64,000 nt of DNA from Lycium barbarum (GCF_019175385.1 NC_083340.1:16008336-16072335); one strand, 5' to 3'; counted from the first letter of the stretch, positions 11,468 to 23,921 are shown. A program made the numbers and translations. The notes: a model not told the origin generated them from the sequence alone.

Positions 11468-13663
11468 TGTTAACACCCAATTTTGGCCCTCTGTATTTAA
11501 AAATTAACTTCTTTAGGCTTCCTAGTCATTAAATAGCACAATATACTATTTTTATACATTTTTTAACTTTAATATAATTTATTGATGATTGTCCTTATTT
11601 TTAAATAATAGGAATTTTTATCAATTTATTTTCATTTTAAATAATTATTTTGTTACAGTCGTTTGTATATAAACAACATGCTAATACAGTTTTACTTCAA
11701 TTAGTTAGCAAGTCTCCTTAATTCAAATCACATTTTTTACTTTATTCATGAAATTACCTTAAATATATTTTTATACTTTATTATTTTTAGTTACAGTCTA
11801 TTATTACATGGAAGTCGGAGGAACTAATTTTAAACACAGATAAGATTTAGCACATGGTTTTGAAAAGCCATGGTTTTGTGAAGCCCATGATTTTGGCACA
11901 TGGGTTTGGATAAAACTTGGTTTACCTTTGCTTATATAAAGGAGGACTTCCCCCTCATTTTTCTCATCACTTGCACACTACCTCACACACATTTTTCTTC
12001 TCTCTACACTCTCTAGATTTCTTTCTATAGGAAGACTAGCAAGGCTAGCACTTTCTTCCTCTTTTTATATTTTTTTAAAATTGTCTTTATATTTCATTCA
12101 TACATTGCTTCTTTACTTATTCATATATATTGTCTTTACATTTATTTACTTGCATTGTCTTTATATTTTTTTTTATATACATTGCCTTTATATTTATTTA
12201 TCTATATTATTTTTACATTTATTTATATACATTGTGTCTTTAAATTTCTTCATATATTGTTTCTATATTTTTGTATTCTCTATACAGTTTTCTTTACATT
12301 TTCCTTACACTCTCCACACTTTTCCTTTATATTATCTTACATCTATCTATTCTTTTATATATTTTTATACAAATATGTTATATACATATACATGTACATA
12401 TTTACATTACTTAACTACTAAGAAAATAAGAGAGAAACTTTTCATTAAAAGGAATGCACTTATTGTCTCTACATTTTTATGCATTATCTTTTGCTATATT
12501 GTATCTACAACTTTATTTATTTTCAATACATGTATACATTGTCAAGTATTTTCTTTACACTTTTGTCAATACCATCACACTACATGCCTATTTTTTTCTA
12601 TATATTTTGCTATTTACGTTTACTCTACATTGGCTATACATCATATTTATATTTACCTATATTTTCATTTGTATTCTTATGTTCTTTTTACATACATCAT
12701 TCACCTATACATTTGTTACATTACATACACTACACTAATCCTAGGGGCAAATCAAGTTTCATCATTCTTTTGTCAAATCACTTTTTTAAAAACTTTATGT
12801 CAAATCATCTTTTCAATAACTTTTTGTCAAACTACTTTTTCAAGGACTTTGGTCACATTACTTTTTCAAAGAATCTTTATCAAATCACTTTTTAAAGACT
12901 TTATGTCACATACCTTACTTTTTGACTTTTTCAAATTTTTTTAACTAATACTTTTTCTTTCATCTTGCAATTTATTACAAATACTACACTTTTGGCCGAT
13001 GAAGAAATTTTCATCGATTTTCAAGGCCTTCCCTGTACAAAAGACTGGTTTTTATGTTAAGTTTATTCATTATTTTTTTAATTCATTCGATAGTTATTTA
13101 TTCTCTTACTAACACTTTTACTAAGTGTTTATACAGGTACCCGGAGACACATCCCCAAGACGACACTCGGAAGGAACCCGAAGACTTCATTGAATCCTTA
13201 TACACTTTTATACTTACGAGGTACATTCTCTTTTATATATTTTTTTTTAATATACATTCTTTATAAACACTTGATACTTGATATAAATACATTTTTATAC
13301 ACTGTATATACTTAGTATATTATCACCTAGTGTAGCTTTTCATAAAGTCACAACATTTTGAAAACAGGTAATAATAATGATAAAAAGATAGATAATCCCC
13401 CTCTAGTGTTCAGTTAAACTAAGTTTAAGGACTATCTTCGGGCAGGCTCTGTGAGATGCTTAATACCTTCCCCATAGGGTAAATAAACCCCTTATCTAGA
13501 ATCTCATATGTTTCGTGGACTAAAAATGGAGTGGACACACAAATACATATAGGTTTCCTGTTTTTCCTTAAAAATAAGGTGGCGACTCTAACCCTTTTAA
13601 AACCAGTTAGAAGAACCGTGAAGTTGCAAACTATCTTGGACCCGTTCAAAATAGGGCGTAACA
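11468..13663 (+). mobile_element. Solo LTR of a large Gypsy-type element
   Basis: The insert begins TGTTAACACCC and ends GGGCGTAACA, giving TG...CA termini with an imperfect inverted TGTTA/TAACA. It is flanked by a perfect 5-bp duplication GGACT (11463-11467 and 13664-13668). Removing it and one duplication restores the transposase reading frame across the junction. At 2196 bp with no gag or pol it fits a solo LTR left by LTR-LTR recombination. A T-rich segment (12060-12960) with ACATT and TTTATATA patterns gives several spurious long open frames. The 3' part carries GGTGGCGACTCTAA, shared with the opposite-strand LTR at 16557. Confidence 0.88.
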
Positions 13664-15630
13664 GGACTGGTTTGACAACTCTTTCAGATATGCAAAAGGT
13701 AATGTATTCTTGGTTATTCATTTCTAAAAAAAAATTCATTCTCTTTAACTTATGTTGCTCTACTGTCACCTAATATGTTTTACATGTTATTGTAGGGTCT
13801 GGATATAGCCATTAACGATCTGTTACCAAATGCAGAACAAAGAATGTGTGCAAGACATGTGCTTGCCAATTTTTCCAAGACATGAAAAGGCATAGAGATT
13901 AGAAACTACTTCTGGAGATGTGCTAAGTCCACATATGAGCAGGAGTTGCAAAAAAAATTGGATCATATGGAGAAGTTAGGTGATGGAATAAATGGAGATT
14001 TGTTGTATTACAACATAGATACGTGGTCCAAGGTCTACTTTAAATACCTCAGCTATTGTGACAGTGTTGATAACAACATGGTTGAGAGTTTCAATTCCTG
14101 GATTTTGGGGCCAAGGCATAAGACCATTATCACAATGCTTGAGGAAATTAGAGTCAAAATGATGAGAAGGATAAGACAACTAAGGGAGTTTTCTCAGACT
14201 TGGATAACAGATATCAGCCCAATGACTTTGAAGGTATTGCAAAAAAACACATCAAAGTCAATGAAGTGTACTCTTAAATGGAATGGTGAATATGGTTTTG
14301 AGGTCAAGGACAGGTGGGGTAATAAATTCATAGTAAATCTGAACACCAAGGCTTTCACTTGTAGATCTTGGATGCTGAAAAGTATTCCCTGCTGTCATGC
14401 CATAGCTGCACTTCATTTCAAAAAATTGGAACCTATTGACTATGTTGCACATTATTACACTAAGTACACTTACCTCAAAACCTACAACTCATTCATTCAA
14501 CCTGTTACTAATATGGAAATGTGGCCAAAGTCAACCAGTCCTCCTACCTGAGATTAAAAAGCTACCAGGTAGGCCAAGGAAGTGTAGAAGAAAGCAGCTG
14601 ACAGGGAAGCTGTCAAAAAGAGGTGTTGAGATGACCTCCAGCTTGTGCCATGCAAAGGGTCACAATAAGAAGGGTTTTCCTATATGAATCCACAATCTGT
14701 GAGAGGTAGAGGAAGGGGAAGGGGGGGAGAGGGACAAGTACCAGTTCAACAAGGTCAAGTGTTGGTTCTTCTATAGTACCAAGTGATTCTCAACCAAGTA
14801 GAGGAAGGGGAAGACCAAGAGGTTCTACCAAACAGGTAAAAACTTTCCTTGTTATTTACTACTTGATTAAATTTTAGAGTCTTACATTAGGACTAACTAC
14901 TTAAATTTGAATTAAGCTATGGCTGCTAGAACATTTCAATCTGGAAGGGTAAGAGGACAATCTTCAACATCACAGGTATTACTTAGCTTGTTAAATTACC
15001 ACTTAATCAATTTTACAATTCTAAGTGTTGACACCTTAAATGTGACTTAGGCTTCTGATGCAAGTGCATCAGTTACTGGAAGAGGGGCACCCTTTAAGAG
15101 GCTAAGAGTTGTGGGAATGGGAGTGCTTCAAACCCAAAGTGGTTTCACAATTGTCAATGTAAGTTTGCATCCTCTTTAACCCTTTAATGCAAACAATCAA
15201 GCATAATGGAGTTCTATTTAGTTAATGCAGACTGGAATGCCAAATCAGTCTTCAACCATGCCTATGAATTCAGCAGTAGTCACTGGTAGTCTTGGCCATC
15301 ACAAACCAAGACCAGGAGGACTGAAATGGAAAAGAAGTCCAGCTATAACACAACAAGGTCTTCAAGAGATGAGAGGACAAAAGAGAATGAAAACAAAGGC
15401 CAAAACTGCTGAGTTAAATTATTTAAGTCAAACAAGTTCATCAGCTGGCCAGAAATGAAATGAAAAAATGAAGTTGAAATAGTTTAGTCTTGTATGTGTA
15501 TGTCTTTGGTACTGACTGTTATGCAGCAGTGACTGCAGATTTTGATGTTGTTTTTGTGAAATAATTATGCAGTTGTGTCTACTAGATGATGCACATTTTT
15601 GTGAAACATATACGCACTATCTGCTTATTT

Positions 15631-15990
15631 TAGTCTTTATTAATTCTGTCGCTGTGACTGCAATTTTGCCTTTTTATTTTAGTCTTTATCAATTCTGCAG
15701 TTGTGACTGCAATTTTGCCGTGTATTGACAATCAACTCTTGCAATATTAAGCAGTTGTGACTGCACTGTTGCTATATATTTCCTGATTTTGTGACAATGC
15801 AATCTTGCAATTTTGTGTATGACACTAAATGCATTATACAGATTTGAGATAGTCAAAAACATTGAATGGATGCAACTAAATGCATTGTACAATTTTGAGG
15901 TGGTCAAACACATTGAATCCGAGACACTAAATGGCAATTGCTAGTTGAGAATGGTGGTCAAACACATTGAATCCGAGACACGAAATGCAG
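15631..15990. repeat. Short local direct repeats downstream of the dead MULE
   Basis: The phrase TTTAGTCTTTAT followed by AATTCTG and GTGACTGCAATTTTGCC occurs twice (15631-15718). GTCAAACACATTGAATCCGA also occurs twice (15902-15921 and 15957-15976), with a diverged third copy near 15853. These could be the subterminal repeats of the MULE, but no matching left end was found. Confidence 0.5.
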
Positions 15991-16081
15991 TTTACACTAA
16001 CACTATAACTCAATTATAAATAGGCCTTCATTCTATATCTCTTTCACTCAACTCATATAACTCTAACTCATATAGTCATAT

Positions 16082-16548
16082 TAAAGAGGCAGCCTTCATC
16101 TAAATGAAGCCAACTTTACTGGCTTAGTGTCAGAAGCATGCATTACCCTCAATGTCCTCTATATCCGATCTATAAAATTTTATGGGTCCTCATCTGGTTT
16201 TGATCTTGTACATATTGGAGGATCTAAATTGATAAAGTCTCGAACCCTAGCACTAACAGCCCTGTCAGTATAACCAGCACCCGTACCCTGACATTGGTCC
16301 TGAGCGGCCACTAACAGAGTCAATAACCGAATGGCATCTCGCATATCCTGGTTGGGCGTATCAGGTGGAGGAACTGAGGGTGATGTAGTTTCATCCCCTC
16401 TGAGCTCCTCCGGAGCAGGCAAAGTCTGGGAATACTGAGATGGGGCCTCACTTTGGGACTCACACTAGCCCACATCTACAGGTGGCACCTGACTAGTACC
16501 CTCATCTGCCACAGCCCTGCCTCTCTGGCTAGCTAAAGCATTCTTCGT
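16082..16548 (-). pseudogene. Ty3/gypsy gag fragment
   Basis: The minus strand encodes a typical plant gypsy Gag N-terminal region: a Pro/Ser-rich leader, MRDAIRLLTLLVAAQ, RAVSARVRDFINLDPP, KPDEDPQNFID, LRVMHASDTKSVKLAS. A TAG interrupts the leader (PPVDVG-stop) near 16470. The fragment is cut on its upstream side by the LTR starting at 16557 and fades out near 16082. It is inactive debris. Confidence 0.85.
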
Positions 16549-16556
16549 CACAGGTG

Positions 16557-17049
16557 TTACGGTTCACTTTTATGTGGGTGCATAAAATCTACAAAGAACT
16601 TTTGGACACTATTTCGGATTTTAGTATTTTTAGAGTCGCCACCTAATTTTATAAAGAAAATTAGGAAAACCGAATCAAAAGGGTCTATTCAAACAAAGAA
16701 AAATTCTTTTAAACCAGAGTTCGAGGCAAGAGTTCTGGTGATCTCCTAGGTAAGGTTTTAAGCACCCTAGCATTAAGGATCCGTAGAATACGGTTGACCT
16801 ACGAGCTTCAATGTGTGATTAATGTGATTATTTGCTAAAATGTTTCCTTTCTTGCAAAATTTGTCATGGCAATCATAAAAACTCCAGTTTTTGGCAAAAA
16901 TCCTTTAAGGAAGAAAGATTTGATTTTAAAATATTATAAGGGGTTTAACTCACTTCATTTCCGGACCAAAATGCACTTAATATTTCTCTTTAGTAGAGTT
17001 CCTACTAACTCTATCCTAATGTCATGGTTTTTGTCCTTATAAGTTTTGT

Positions 17050-17097
<48 letters not shown>

Positions 17098-17612
17098 GGA
17101 GTATATCTCCTTTGTAAAATTAGTATAGCCTTTATGTAAGTATAAATAAAGATAAATTTATTTATTGTTTTTGTCCATTTGAGCTTGTCTAGTCAACCAT
17201 ATTCTGCAACCAAAGCCATCTTATTTCTCAAACTTTGGTCCAAGTAGATTTCCTTTTGTTTTATTACCTCAAGTTTTGGGCTTTTGGCCCAAAAAAGGAA
17301 AGATACCTTAAGCTCAAAAATGAGTTTTGAAAGGAGTCGATTCTCACACTTATAAAAGATCAGTTTGTCCCCTTTTCATGTAAAAACGGTCAAAAAAAAA
17401 ATAATAAGGCCCAAAGCTAAATTCTAGTGTTGTTAAGTCAAAACAATCCGTTTTATTTCCAGATTTTGGTAAAAAGGGGCATAAGGCCCGAGTTAGCTTA
17501 GTTTCAATTTCCAAAAAAATCGTTGTACTTGTACATATTATCAATTTCCAGATTTATACTTTTGATGTTTTTCGTGAAAATCCAAAGTTTATCAATTTTG
17601 TGCAATTTATTG
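16557..17612 (-). mobile_element. Gypsy-type LTR fragment, minus orientation
   Basis: It starts TGTTACGGTTCAC, the reverse complement of an LTR ending in CCGTAACA, and contains GAGTCGCCACCTAA at about 16631, the complement of a signature in the solo LTR at 11468. The other end is not recognisable and is replaced at about 17613 by a different LTR-like start. It holds a (TA)n microsatellite at 17050-17094. No gene is present. Confidence 0.6.
17050..17094. repeat. (TA)n microsatellite
   Basis: This is an uninterrupted alternating TA tract of about 45 bases. Confidence 0.95.
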
Positions 17613-17940
17613 TCACGCCCCAAAACCCACTCTAGACATGACTGACATATGATGTCATGAACAACATCAGAAGAACCTAAACGAAACAATAATAACACTT
17701 GAACCCGCCAGGTTCAATATTCGCCTTCAACAATTTATAAAATAAATGTAACAAATAAAGTAAAGTAAAGTTGGTCCCCGTGACTGCCATTTATTTAGGT
17801 ACGTCAACCGTCAATTAAACTGTTAACAAGACAACTTCGACAAAATGCAATTGTTTAAAGCTTAATCTGATCAACATGCATAGCATCAGTGACCTGATAA
17901 TCCTTAGAAAAAATATTTTGGCATTAGTTTTTTAGCTAGG
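17613..17940 (-). mobile_element. Fragment of a TGTCACG-type gypsy LTR
   Basis: The start TGTCACGCCCCAAAACCC resembles the terminus of common solanaceous gypsy LTRs and of the larger copy at 54577. The similarity fades before the poly-T at 17960, so it is truncated. No duplication was found. Confidence 0.45.
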
Positions 17941-18543
17941 ACCACTACTCTAGGACAGTTTTTTTTTTTTTTAATGAAAAAGGACACCCTTAATTATTAT
18001 GATTTAAATACCTAAATTAGGATGGAAAAGGCAAATTACTTTTCTAATTATGAAGTTAAATTCCTAAATTAAAAGACAAATTACGAGTCATGCTCGACCC
18101 ACCCTATCAAATGTCTCGGCTCTCTTTAAGCATCTTATTAAACAAACTTTGGATTTTTTTTATCCGTCTTTAAATATCTTATAAAACGCTTAACCAATTG
18201 AAACAATAAAGGGAGATCTGAAGAAAAAACAAATATTTTAAAACAAGACAAAAGGACTAATATTTGAGACTAGATGTAGATGGAGTACTACTTAAGAAGA
18301 GAAAGAGAGTTGGAAGACCTGACATTACAGTTCTGGGAGCAATTCTACTTCCAAAATTTACACATGATTCTGCACTACCAATTCAATATTCATTCTACTT
18401 GGAATCAAATTAGTCCAATAAGGTATCTGTATCATAACACGAAACCATTTTATCCCAGTTTGACTCCTTTAAAGTATTTCACAAGTGCTCGTAGATACGA
18501 ACTTTCTCGCTCATTGTACAGAAAAACAGTCCACCAAGATGGT
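17941..18543. other. 3' flank of VPS25
   Basis: The stretch is AT-rich with a poly-T at 17960-17972. A 99-codon open frame at 18280-18579 overlaps the VPS25 last exon on the opposite strand and has no recognisable domain. I see no other gene. Confidence 0.4.
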
Positions 18544-21500
18544 TTACAGAGAAAATTTGACACCTTCATCATCAGCTGAAGTTCCCTTAAATATTGCAAG
18601 CTTCCCTTTATGTTCGAGCAGCTTCAAAGCTCGCATAAGAACTGTACGATCCATTCCTTGAAGCTCTGAACAATAAAACGCCAAAGAAACAGATTAAACG
18701 ACCAGGAAGCAAACAAAATATAAGAGCATAAGATCCCATAAATCCATGAAGTTTGTCAGAAAATAAAACCTAGAGCCCGTTTGGATTGGCTTATAAGTTG
18801 CTTATAAGCTGTTTTCAGCTTTTTTGAGTGTTTGGCTGACCAGCTTAAAGTCATTTTGTGCTTAAAATAAGCTCAAAAAAATAATTGGGCCCATTTGATT
18901 TAGCTTATCTAAAGCAGCTTATAAGCTGTTTTTTTTTAGCTTATAAGCTCTGTTTGCAGCTTATAGGCATAAGCCCATCCAAACAGGCTCCTAGTTAAAC
19001 CATGTACAGGAATTCACTACTGAACATAATATACGTATAGAACAGTGCGACGACGTTAAACGAATAATGTTTGATATAATGATTCACTAATATCTCCATT
19101 ACATGTTTATTACCGAGTAGTTCAAGAAGGAAACAGCATATGATCATATTACACAAGGAAAGATTGAAAGCATTAACTCTCCTCAGTCAAAATATGCTTC
19201 GTGCATGAAGGCAAGTGAAATGCCAAGACCCAAGCTCATATGCAAAAGATTTAAAGAAAGAAGACGAAAATAGTAACCAAAATGTGGTACCTAATATCTT
19301 CTAGACTCTAAAACCCAAACCTTACCTGTTCCACGGGACTCCGTCCCAGAACGTATTTCTTCAACTGTCATAACACTGTCCTCCAGCCCATACTCCTTCA
19401 CCTAATCAGATAGATAATACTTCCATAAGAAATCCAGTAACACTGGGGAATGGCAGTAGATTTCCAACACAACCATAATGTGAACAAGGTAAAATAATAC
19501 TCCAGTTCATCATTTCATCTAAAAGAAAAAGGTCCAGTTCATCAAACATCTTTGCAACCAGACACCATGTCTTTCTGCATCTATCCCCAAATGTGGTATA
19601 TAGCAGTCTTCCAACAGGCAACCTAATTGCTAAACATTAAAATCACATATAGGATAACACTCTGAGAGAAATTCAACTCAAATGAGCAAACTGTGAGAGA
19701 GACTTCAGATAAATTTAAGAAGAACAAGAAAGCATGAAAGCGGAAGCTAGGCAGAAGGGGGTCGTTCAAGATTGATGATAAACATGATCTAGCAGTGCCA
19801 CCCTTTATACATATGAATAACCCATTGAGAAGCAAAGTGGTTTTATACAAAGATAGTTAGATGAGGTGGTAGGCGTGGAGCGAGGGAGAGCATGAGGAAC
19901 ACATATGATCGGGGTTGTAACTCATAAGGTGGCTACATGATTCTCTTCTCCTTCTAAATCTCTACTTGTTTTGCTAGTATAACAAAATATGACAATTGAG
20001 TATGATAGCCAGGAATGAATCCTATATCCACTCAACTAATCACAGTATAGTTCCCTCAAACGCCGACCCATTTTCCTAAACCTTACCAGGTTCTAAAATC
20101 AAATATCATATTGAGTTAGGACAATGCAAAATTGAAACAGACAGCAATCATTGTAAACACTAGCATGTTCAGTTAGGCAATGCTAAACTTCGAACAGACA
20201 TCAATCATTGTAAGGTTGTACTACTCACAAAGTTTACGATCAAGTCTGCCCAGTCTTGGATACGATGCCATAGGACTAGGCATTTTCGATGACCTTTATC
20301 CATCCATTCTGCACGACCTGTCAAGTAGATCAGAGTCAGAGATCTAACCTTAGGCAGTACAACAGACTCTCATTAAGGTTCAATATATCATTAAAGTGGC
20401 TAGATCCCTTACCATCAGAAACCAATGCAGAGAGAAATGCCCCCCTAGCTTCATGACTCAGAGATCCTGCACTATCAGAGATCATCTGTATTAAGTTGTT
20501 TTTTTTTTTTTTTTTTTTTTTTTTTGAGTCAAGATCATCTGTATTAAGTTGTAGCATACTAAAACTACCACCACCATTCCAGATTACAAAATATTTTCAT
20601 CCAGTCCGAGGCAAGCAATACCACATAAAGAGATAATCACATTTTCTTTTAGCCAAAAAAATGCAAGGATTTTGCAAATTCTTTTGAAAAAATTCACCCA
20701 GTACTGGCAAGCTTTAACACCTAATGCTATTACAATTGACAATTTCTTTTGGTTAATATAGTCTATAAATGATGCATACTTGATGGCAGCCTTCAACCCT
20801 CAAGACCATTCACAAGGTCACAAGCCAAGGCTTTGAAGGATTTGCAAGCTATCGCATTCAACATGGAGAAGTAGTGGGAGAAACCCACCAAGTTATACCA
20901 CATCGTACAACTGTTTTAGGTAATGATTGAAACCAAGGATCAAAGCTAGAAGAGGCCCAAGGGAGCATCATTACTATAATATAAGTCAAATTAACACCTC
21001 AAATTTCACATAAGTAGGAATGGAGGAGGTTCTATTTAAGTTCCACTGGCGTCCAAGATCAATAGCTATTATGAATATCTAAGCACCACAAGTTGATTTT
21101 TACCCAAAGCAATAATTCGGGGAATATAGACATAACACAGCTCCTTGGCTGAGCATGAAATATACAAAACACTATAATAATAATAATAAGAAGCACTCAC
21201 TTTCAATAGTAGGATTATTGAACAATGGGAAGTCTTCCTCCAGCCCTATTACAAAGATCTTTTGGGTTCGACAGAAATCAATTATGAGCTCCTTCCATAG
21301 CTGTATCTGCTTCTCCCTAGTTTCCCTCACAGGCTGCAAACTAGGAAAGAACAAAAATTATCCTATGGGCAAAACATAAACTCCACATCAGAAATCTTCT
21401 AATAGTGCTTGAAGAAAAGTCTAATTTCATGCGCAGAAAATAAAGATAATAATTATTTCTGTGAGAAACCATCTTAAATCCCCTTTAAAGATATCTTACC

Positions 21501-22324
21501 ACCATGTTTAAAGATACAAGTCAAACATTTCACACATAAATGTCATTTTATTTTTCTTGTATACCATCAAATGTTAAAACGAAATCCTCCACTTTAGAGA
21601 AAAGAATCCCACGGTGTTAGCTGTATTACATCCTAATTATGGGGTCTAAGGCCAAAGATCTAAAATTCCAGCTGAATTCTTAGACAATGGTATAACTGCA
21701 GTATTAATCATATCTTCGCCTTAAACTTGCTCGAATATTTCGAAAATTTACATTTCAATATACACATTTCAAGGTAGGGGCAAGGTCTGCGTATACACGG
21801 TACACCACCCTCCCAAGACCCCACTAGTGGGATTACACTGGGTATGTTGTTGTTGTTGTTGTTGTGATATACATATTTTGTTTGATTAGTCATTACTGTA
21901 AAAAAACAATATTACAACAACAACATACCCAGTAGAATCCCACAATGTGAGGTCTGGGGAGGGTAGAGTGTACGCAGACCTTACCCCCACCTTGAAAAGT
22001 AGGACTGTAAAACAATATTAAATAGTAAAAACAAGCTTGTTCCACAAAATTGAAGACTATATTAAAAGATCCAAGAAAAGAAAAAATAATTGTTTTCAAC
22101 TGCCACATAGAAGGTTGGACTTACACATGAAAGTTCTTAAACATGACAAAAGGTTGGACTTACACATGAAAGTTCAAATATTAAGACCCAGAAAATGAAA
22201 TTTATAGCCAAGTAGTTAAGAATTAAGCATATAGAGACATGGAAATGAGGGCAGGAGCAAATTACGTGAAGTAAGGTGGATAATTAAAGAAGTTAGGCAG
22301 CTTGAATTCCCCCAGCTTCTGCAT
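18544..22324 (-). CDS. VPS25: ESCRT-II subunit VPS25
   Basis: Six exons (22266-22324, 21201-21340, 20413-20466, 20229-20317, 19326-19401, 18544-18665) join in phase to 540 nt, encoding 179 residues, the usual plant VPS25 length. All introns are GT-AG. Diagnostic stretches in order are MQKLGEFKLPNFFNYPPYF, FCRTQKIFVIGLEEDFPLF, SLSHEAR, WMDKGHRKCLVLWHRIQDWA, GMDRTVLMRALKLLEHKGK and ADDEGVKFSL. VPS25 consists of two winged-helix domains. In ESCRT-II it binds VPS22/VPS36 and recruits VPS20 of ESCRT-III on endosomes to sort ubiquitinated membrane proteins into multivesicular bodies. The assignment rests on family resemblance over the full length. Introns carry a MITE and two SINE copies. A spliced non-coding leader exon near 24823-24890 is possible but unproven. 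Confidence 0.96.
18774..18989. mobile_element. MITE in a VPS25 intron
   Basis: Inverted ends AGCCCGTTTGGATTGGCTTA and AAGCCCATCCAAACAGGCT enclose 216 bp rich in GCTTATAAG. CCTAG occurs on both sides (18769-18773 and 18990-18994). This is a hAT-like solanaceous MITE type, lying between VPS25 exons 5 and 6. Confidence 0.82.
20498..20525. repeat. Poly-T tract
   Basis: About 28 T in a row. On its two sides the sequence around AAGATCATCTGTATTAAGTTGT is partly duplicated, which suggests a small insertion with a homopolymer tail just upstream of VPS25 exon 3. Confidence 0.7.
21771..21865 (+). mobile_element. TS-type SINE 3' part, plus orientation
   Basis: GGTCTGCGTATACACGG, a GACCCCACTAGTGGGATTACACTGGGTA segment and a (TTG)n tail match the consensus end of the solanaceous TS SINE. 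The copy is 5'-truncated and sits in VPS25 intron 1, facing an inverted copy 48 bp away. Confidence 0.82.
21914..22002 (-). mobile_element. TS-type SINE 3' part, minus orientation
   Basis: It starts with the complement of the (TTG)n tail (CAACAACAAC), then GGTCTGGGGAGGGTAGAGTG and ACGCAGACCTTACCCCCACC. It is the inverted partner of 21771-21865. Confidence 0.82.
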
Positions 22325-22773
22325 CTTTCTTAAATTACTTCCTTCTCTGCCTTACACCTGCTCACAGAAAACCTCATCGTAACAAATAAAGATATAAAAT
22401 AGAGAATGGAAACAATATCACAATTAAACCTGATACTAGAGGTGGTAAATGACTGATTGGGTTGGATTTGGACAGGTTAAAAATGAGTTAAGTAAAAAAG
22501 GGGGGTCATGAGTCATAACCCAACCCGTCCACATCTACACGGTTTGGTTTGTAAATAATTTGGGTCAACCACCGTTTTAAAGAGTAAATTTACCAACAAA
22601 AAAAAAAACAAATCTGAATTCTTAAAAGCATATTTACTGTGGGCTCATTCCATTCCCTACAAGAACATATGCGTTCTGCTTGATATTGTCAAAATGGCAT
22701 CAGAAACAACTACATAGAAGGTTTAGTTACATTGAAGGTTCTTTTTTCCTGCATATCAGATATCAATTTGTTG

Positions 22774-23416
22774 TCAGGGACTGGCTTATTTGCACGAAGA
22801 ATTGGAAAGGAAAAGTTCATGTGATATATCGTGATTTCAAGTCATCAAATATGCTTCTGGATAATGACTTAAAGTCCAAGCTTTCAGACTTCGAGCTTGC
22901 CAGAGAGGGCCCAACTGGCTTAGTGCAATCATGTTTCCACAGCGGTTGTGGGGAAATGGTAGTATGCAGCCCCTGAATACATGGAAACAGGACATCTGAC
23001 AGCTAAGAGTGATGTGTGGAGTTTTGGTGAAGCACTGGATGAGATTCTAACAGGTTGACAGTCCTAGAAAGGAACAGACCAGGATCATAAAAGAAACTTT
23101 TGGATTGAGTTAAACATTACCCTGCTGATAGCGGGAAATCAGTACTCGCTCAATGCAGCTAGAACTGAAAAGATTAGCTGACACTTATTTGTTAAAAACT
23201 GCAAAAGATTGACCCAAGATTGAGTTGGGCAATAGAAACTCTGCAACATATCATTCAGGTTTCTGGTGTAAATAGCCCCAGAGAAACAAATTCCAGAGTT
23301 GAAGATGATCCTGTTGCAGATGAAAAGACAAAGCAGATGGGAGATTCAGAATTAGCCAAAATGTGAATGGTCACTTGGCTAAACTTAGTGAATATTGGTG
23401 GAATATGCAGATGCAG
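22774..23416 (+). pseudogene. Receptor-like cytoplasmic kinase fragment
   Basis: The plus strand shows, over shifting frames, [30 protein letters not shown] (the catalytic loop, with VIYRDFK for the usual VIxRDxK), [13 protein letters not shown] (DFE where active kinases have DFG), [25 protein letters not shown] and an IETLQHIIQVSG tail. Stops and frameshifts are frequent. It resembles the C-terminal half of an RLCK subfamily VII kinase. The part read without interruption carries no intron, so it may derive from spliced RNA. It lies between 26-bp perfect direct repeats (22748-22773 and 23417-23442), upstream of VPS25. Confidence 0.82.
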
Positions 23417-23921
23417 CCTGCATATCAGATATCAATTTGTTGAGAGTTCTGGCATGCTAAATGAAAATATTTATTTTGAGAATTAGTAATAGTGCTGAAT
23501 GAAATCGGGCTTGACAAGTAAATGAGGCATTGCAACTTCAACTCATAGTGGCCACGAGTAGAGGCACCCATCAGTAGCCTGGAGTGTTCTGTGCCATCAG
23601 ATTATGCATTTGCACTTTGCAGTGTGGGCCGCTATTCTAACTTATCAGAAAAAGAAAATCAAACAACTACTAGAAAACATTGCTATCATTAAACAAGCAA
23701 CAGACTTTTCAGAAACTTCAACTCAGACCTTCACAAGTCAAAACAGTATCTGACATTATCTCGAGCTATCAAAATTACAGGCCTAGTAAAGCCAAATCAG
23801 GGAAAATATAGTAGAACATATCAAGTAAAAATCAGACAGTATCCATTCAAATAACCAAATTCAACGGGAAGAAGCAAAAATCAAGAATTCTAAGTGAAAA
23901 AAGCATAAACACAGTTAAGTT

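Larger units (their letters stand above)
9712..15458 (+). pseudogene. MuDR/MULE-type transposase, degraded
   Basis: Pieces of one MURA-type transposase can be followed in order. The N-terminus (MDDVFVTLRFNHRG) starts at 9712 and shifts frame near 9830. An acidic linker, 9996-10433 and 10465-10677, shifts frame at a poly-C run. The MULE catalytic region lies at 11015-11467 (IGLDGCFLKG, then an MAWAVVE strand). After a solo LTR it resumes at 13664, crosses a 97-bp GT-AG intron (13699-13795), meets a TGA at 13883 and reaches a SWIM-type region (13946-14551). A zinc-knuckle region follows near 14640 and Arg/Gly-rich short exons run to 15458. Two expected Cys are Phe (FTCRSW in SWIM, HNKKGF in the knuckle). 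At least three frameshifts and two stops make it non-functional. Terminal repeats were not identified. Confidence 0.88.

Noticed and set aside
12081..12944. 287-codon open frame rich in Phe, Tyr, Leu and Ile
   Set aside because: It comes from a T-rich low-complexity segment of the solo LTR. Overlapping frames are equally open and no real membrane-protein features are seen.
18280..18579. 99-codon open frame antisense to the VPS25 end
   Set aside because: It overlaps the last VPS25 exon on the other strand and has no recognisable similarity.
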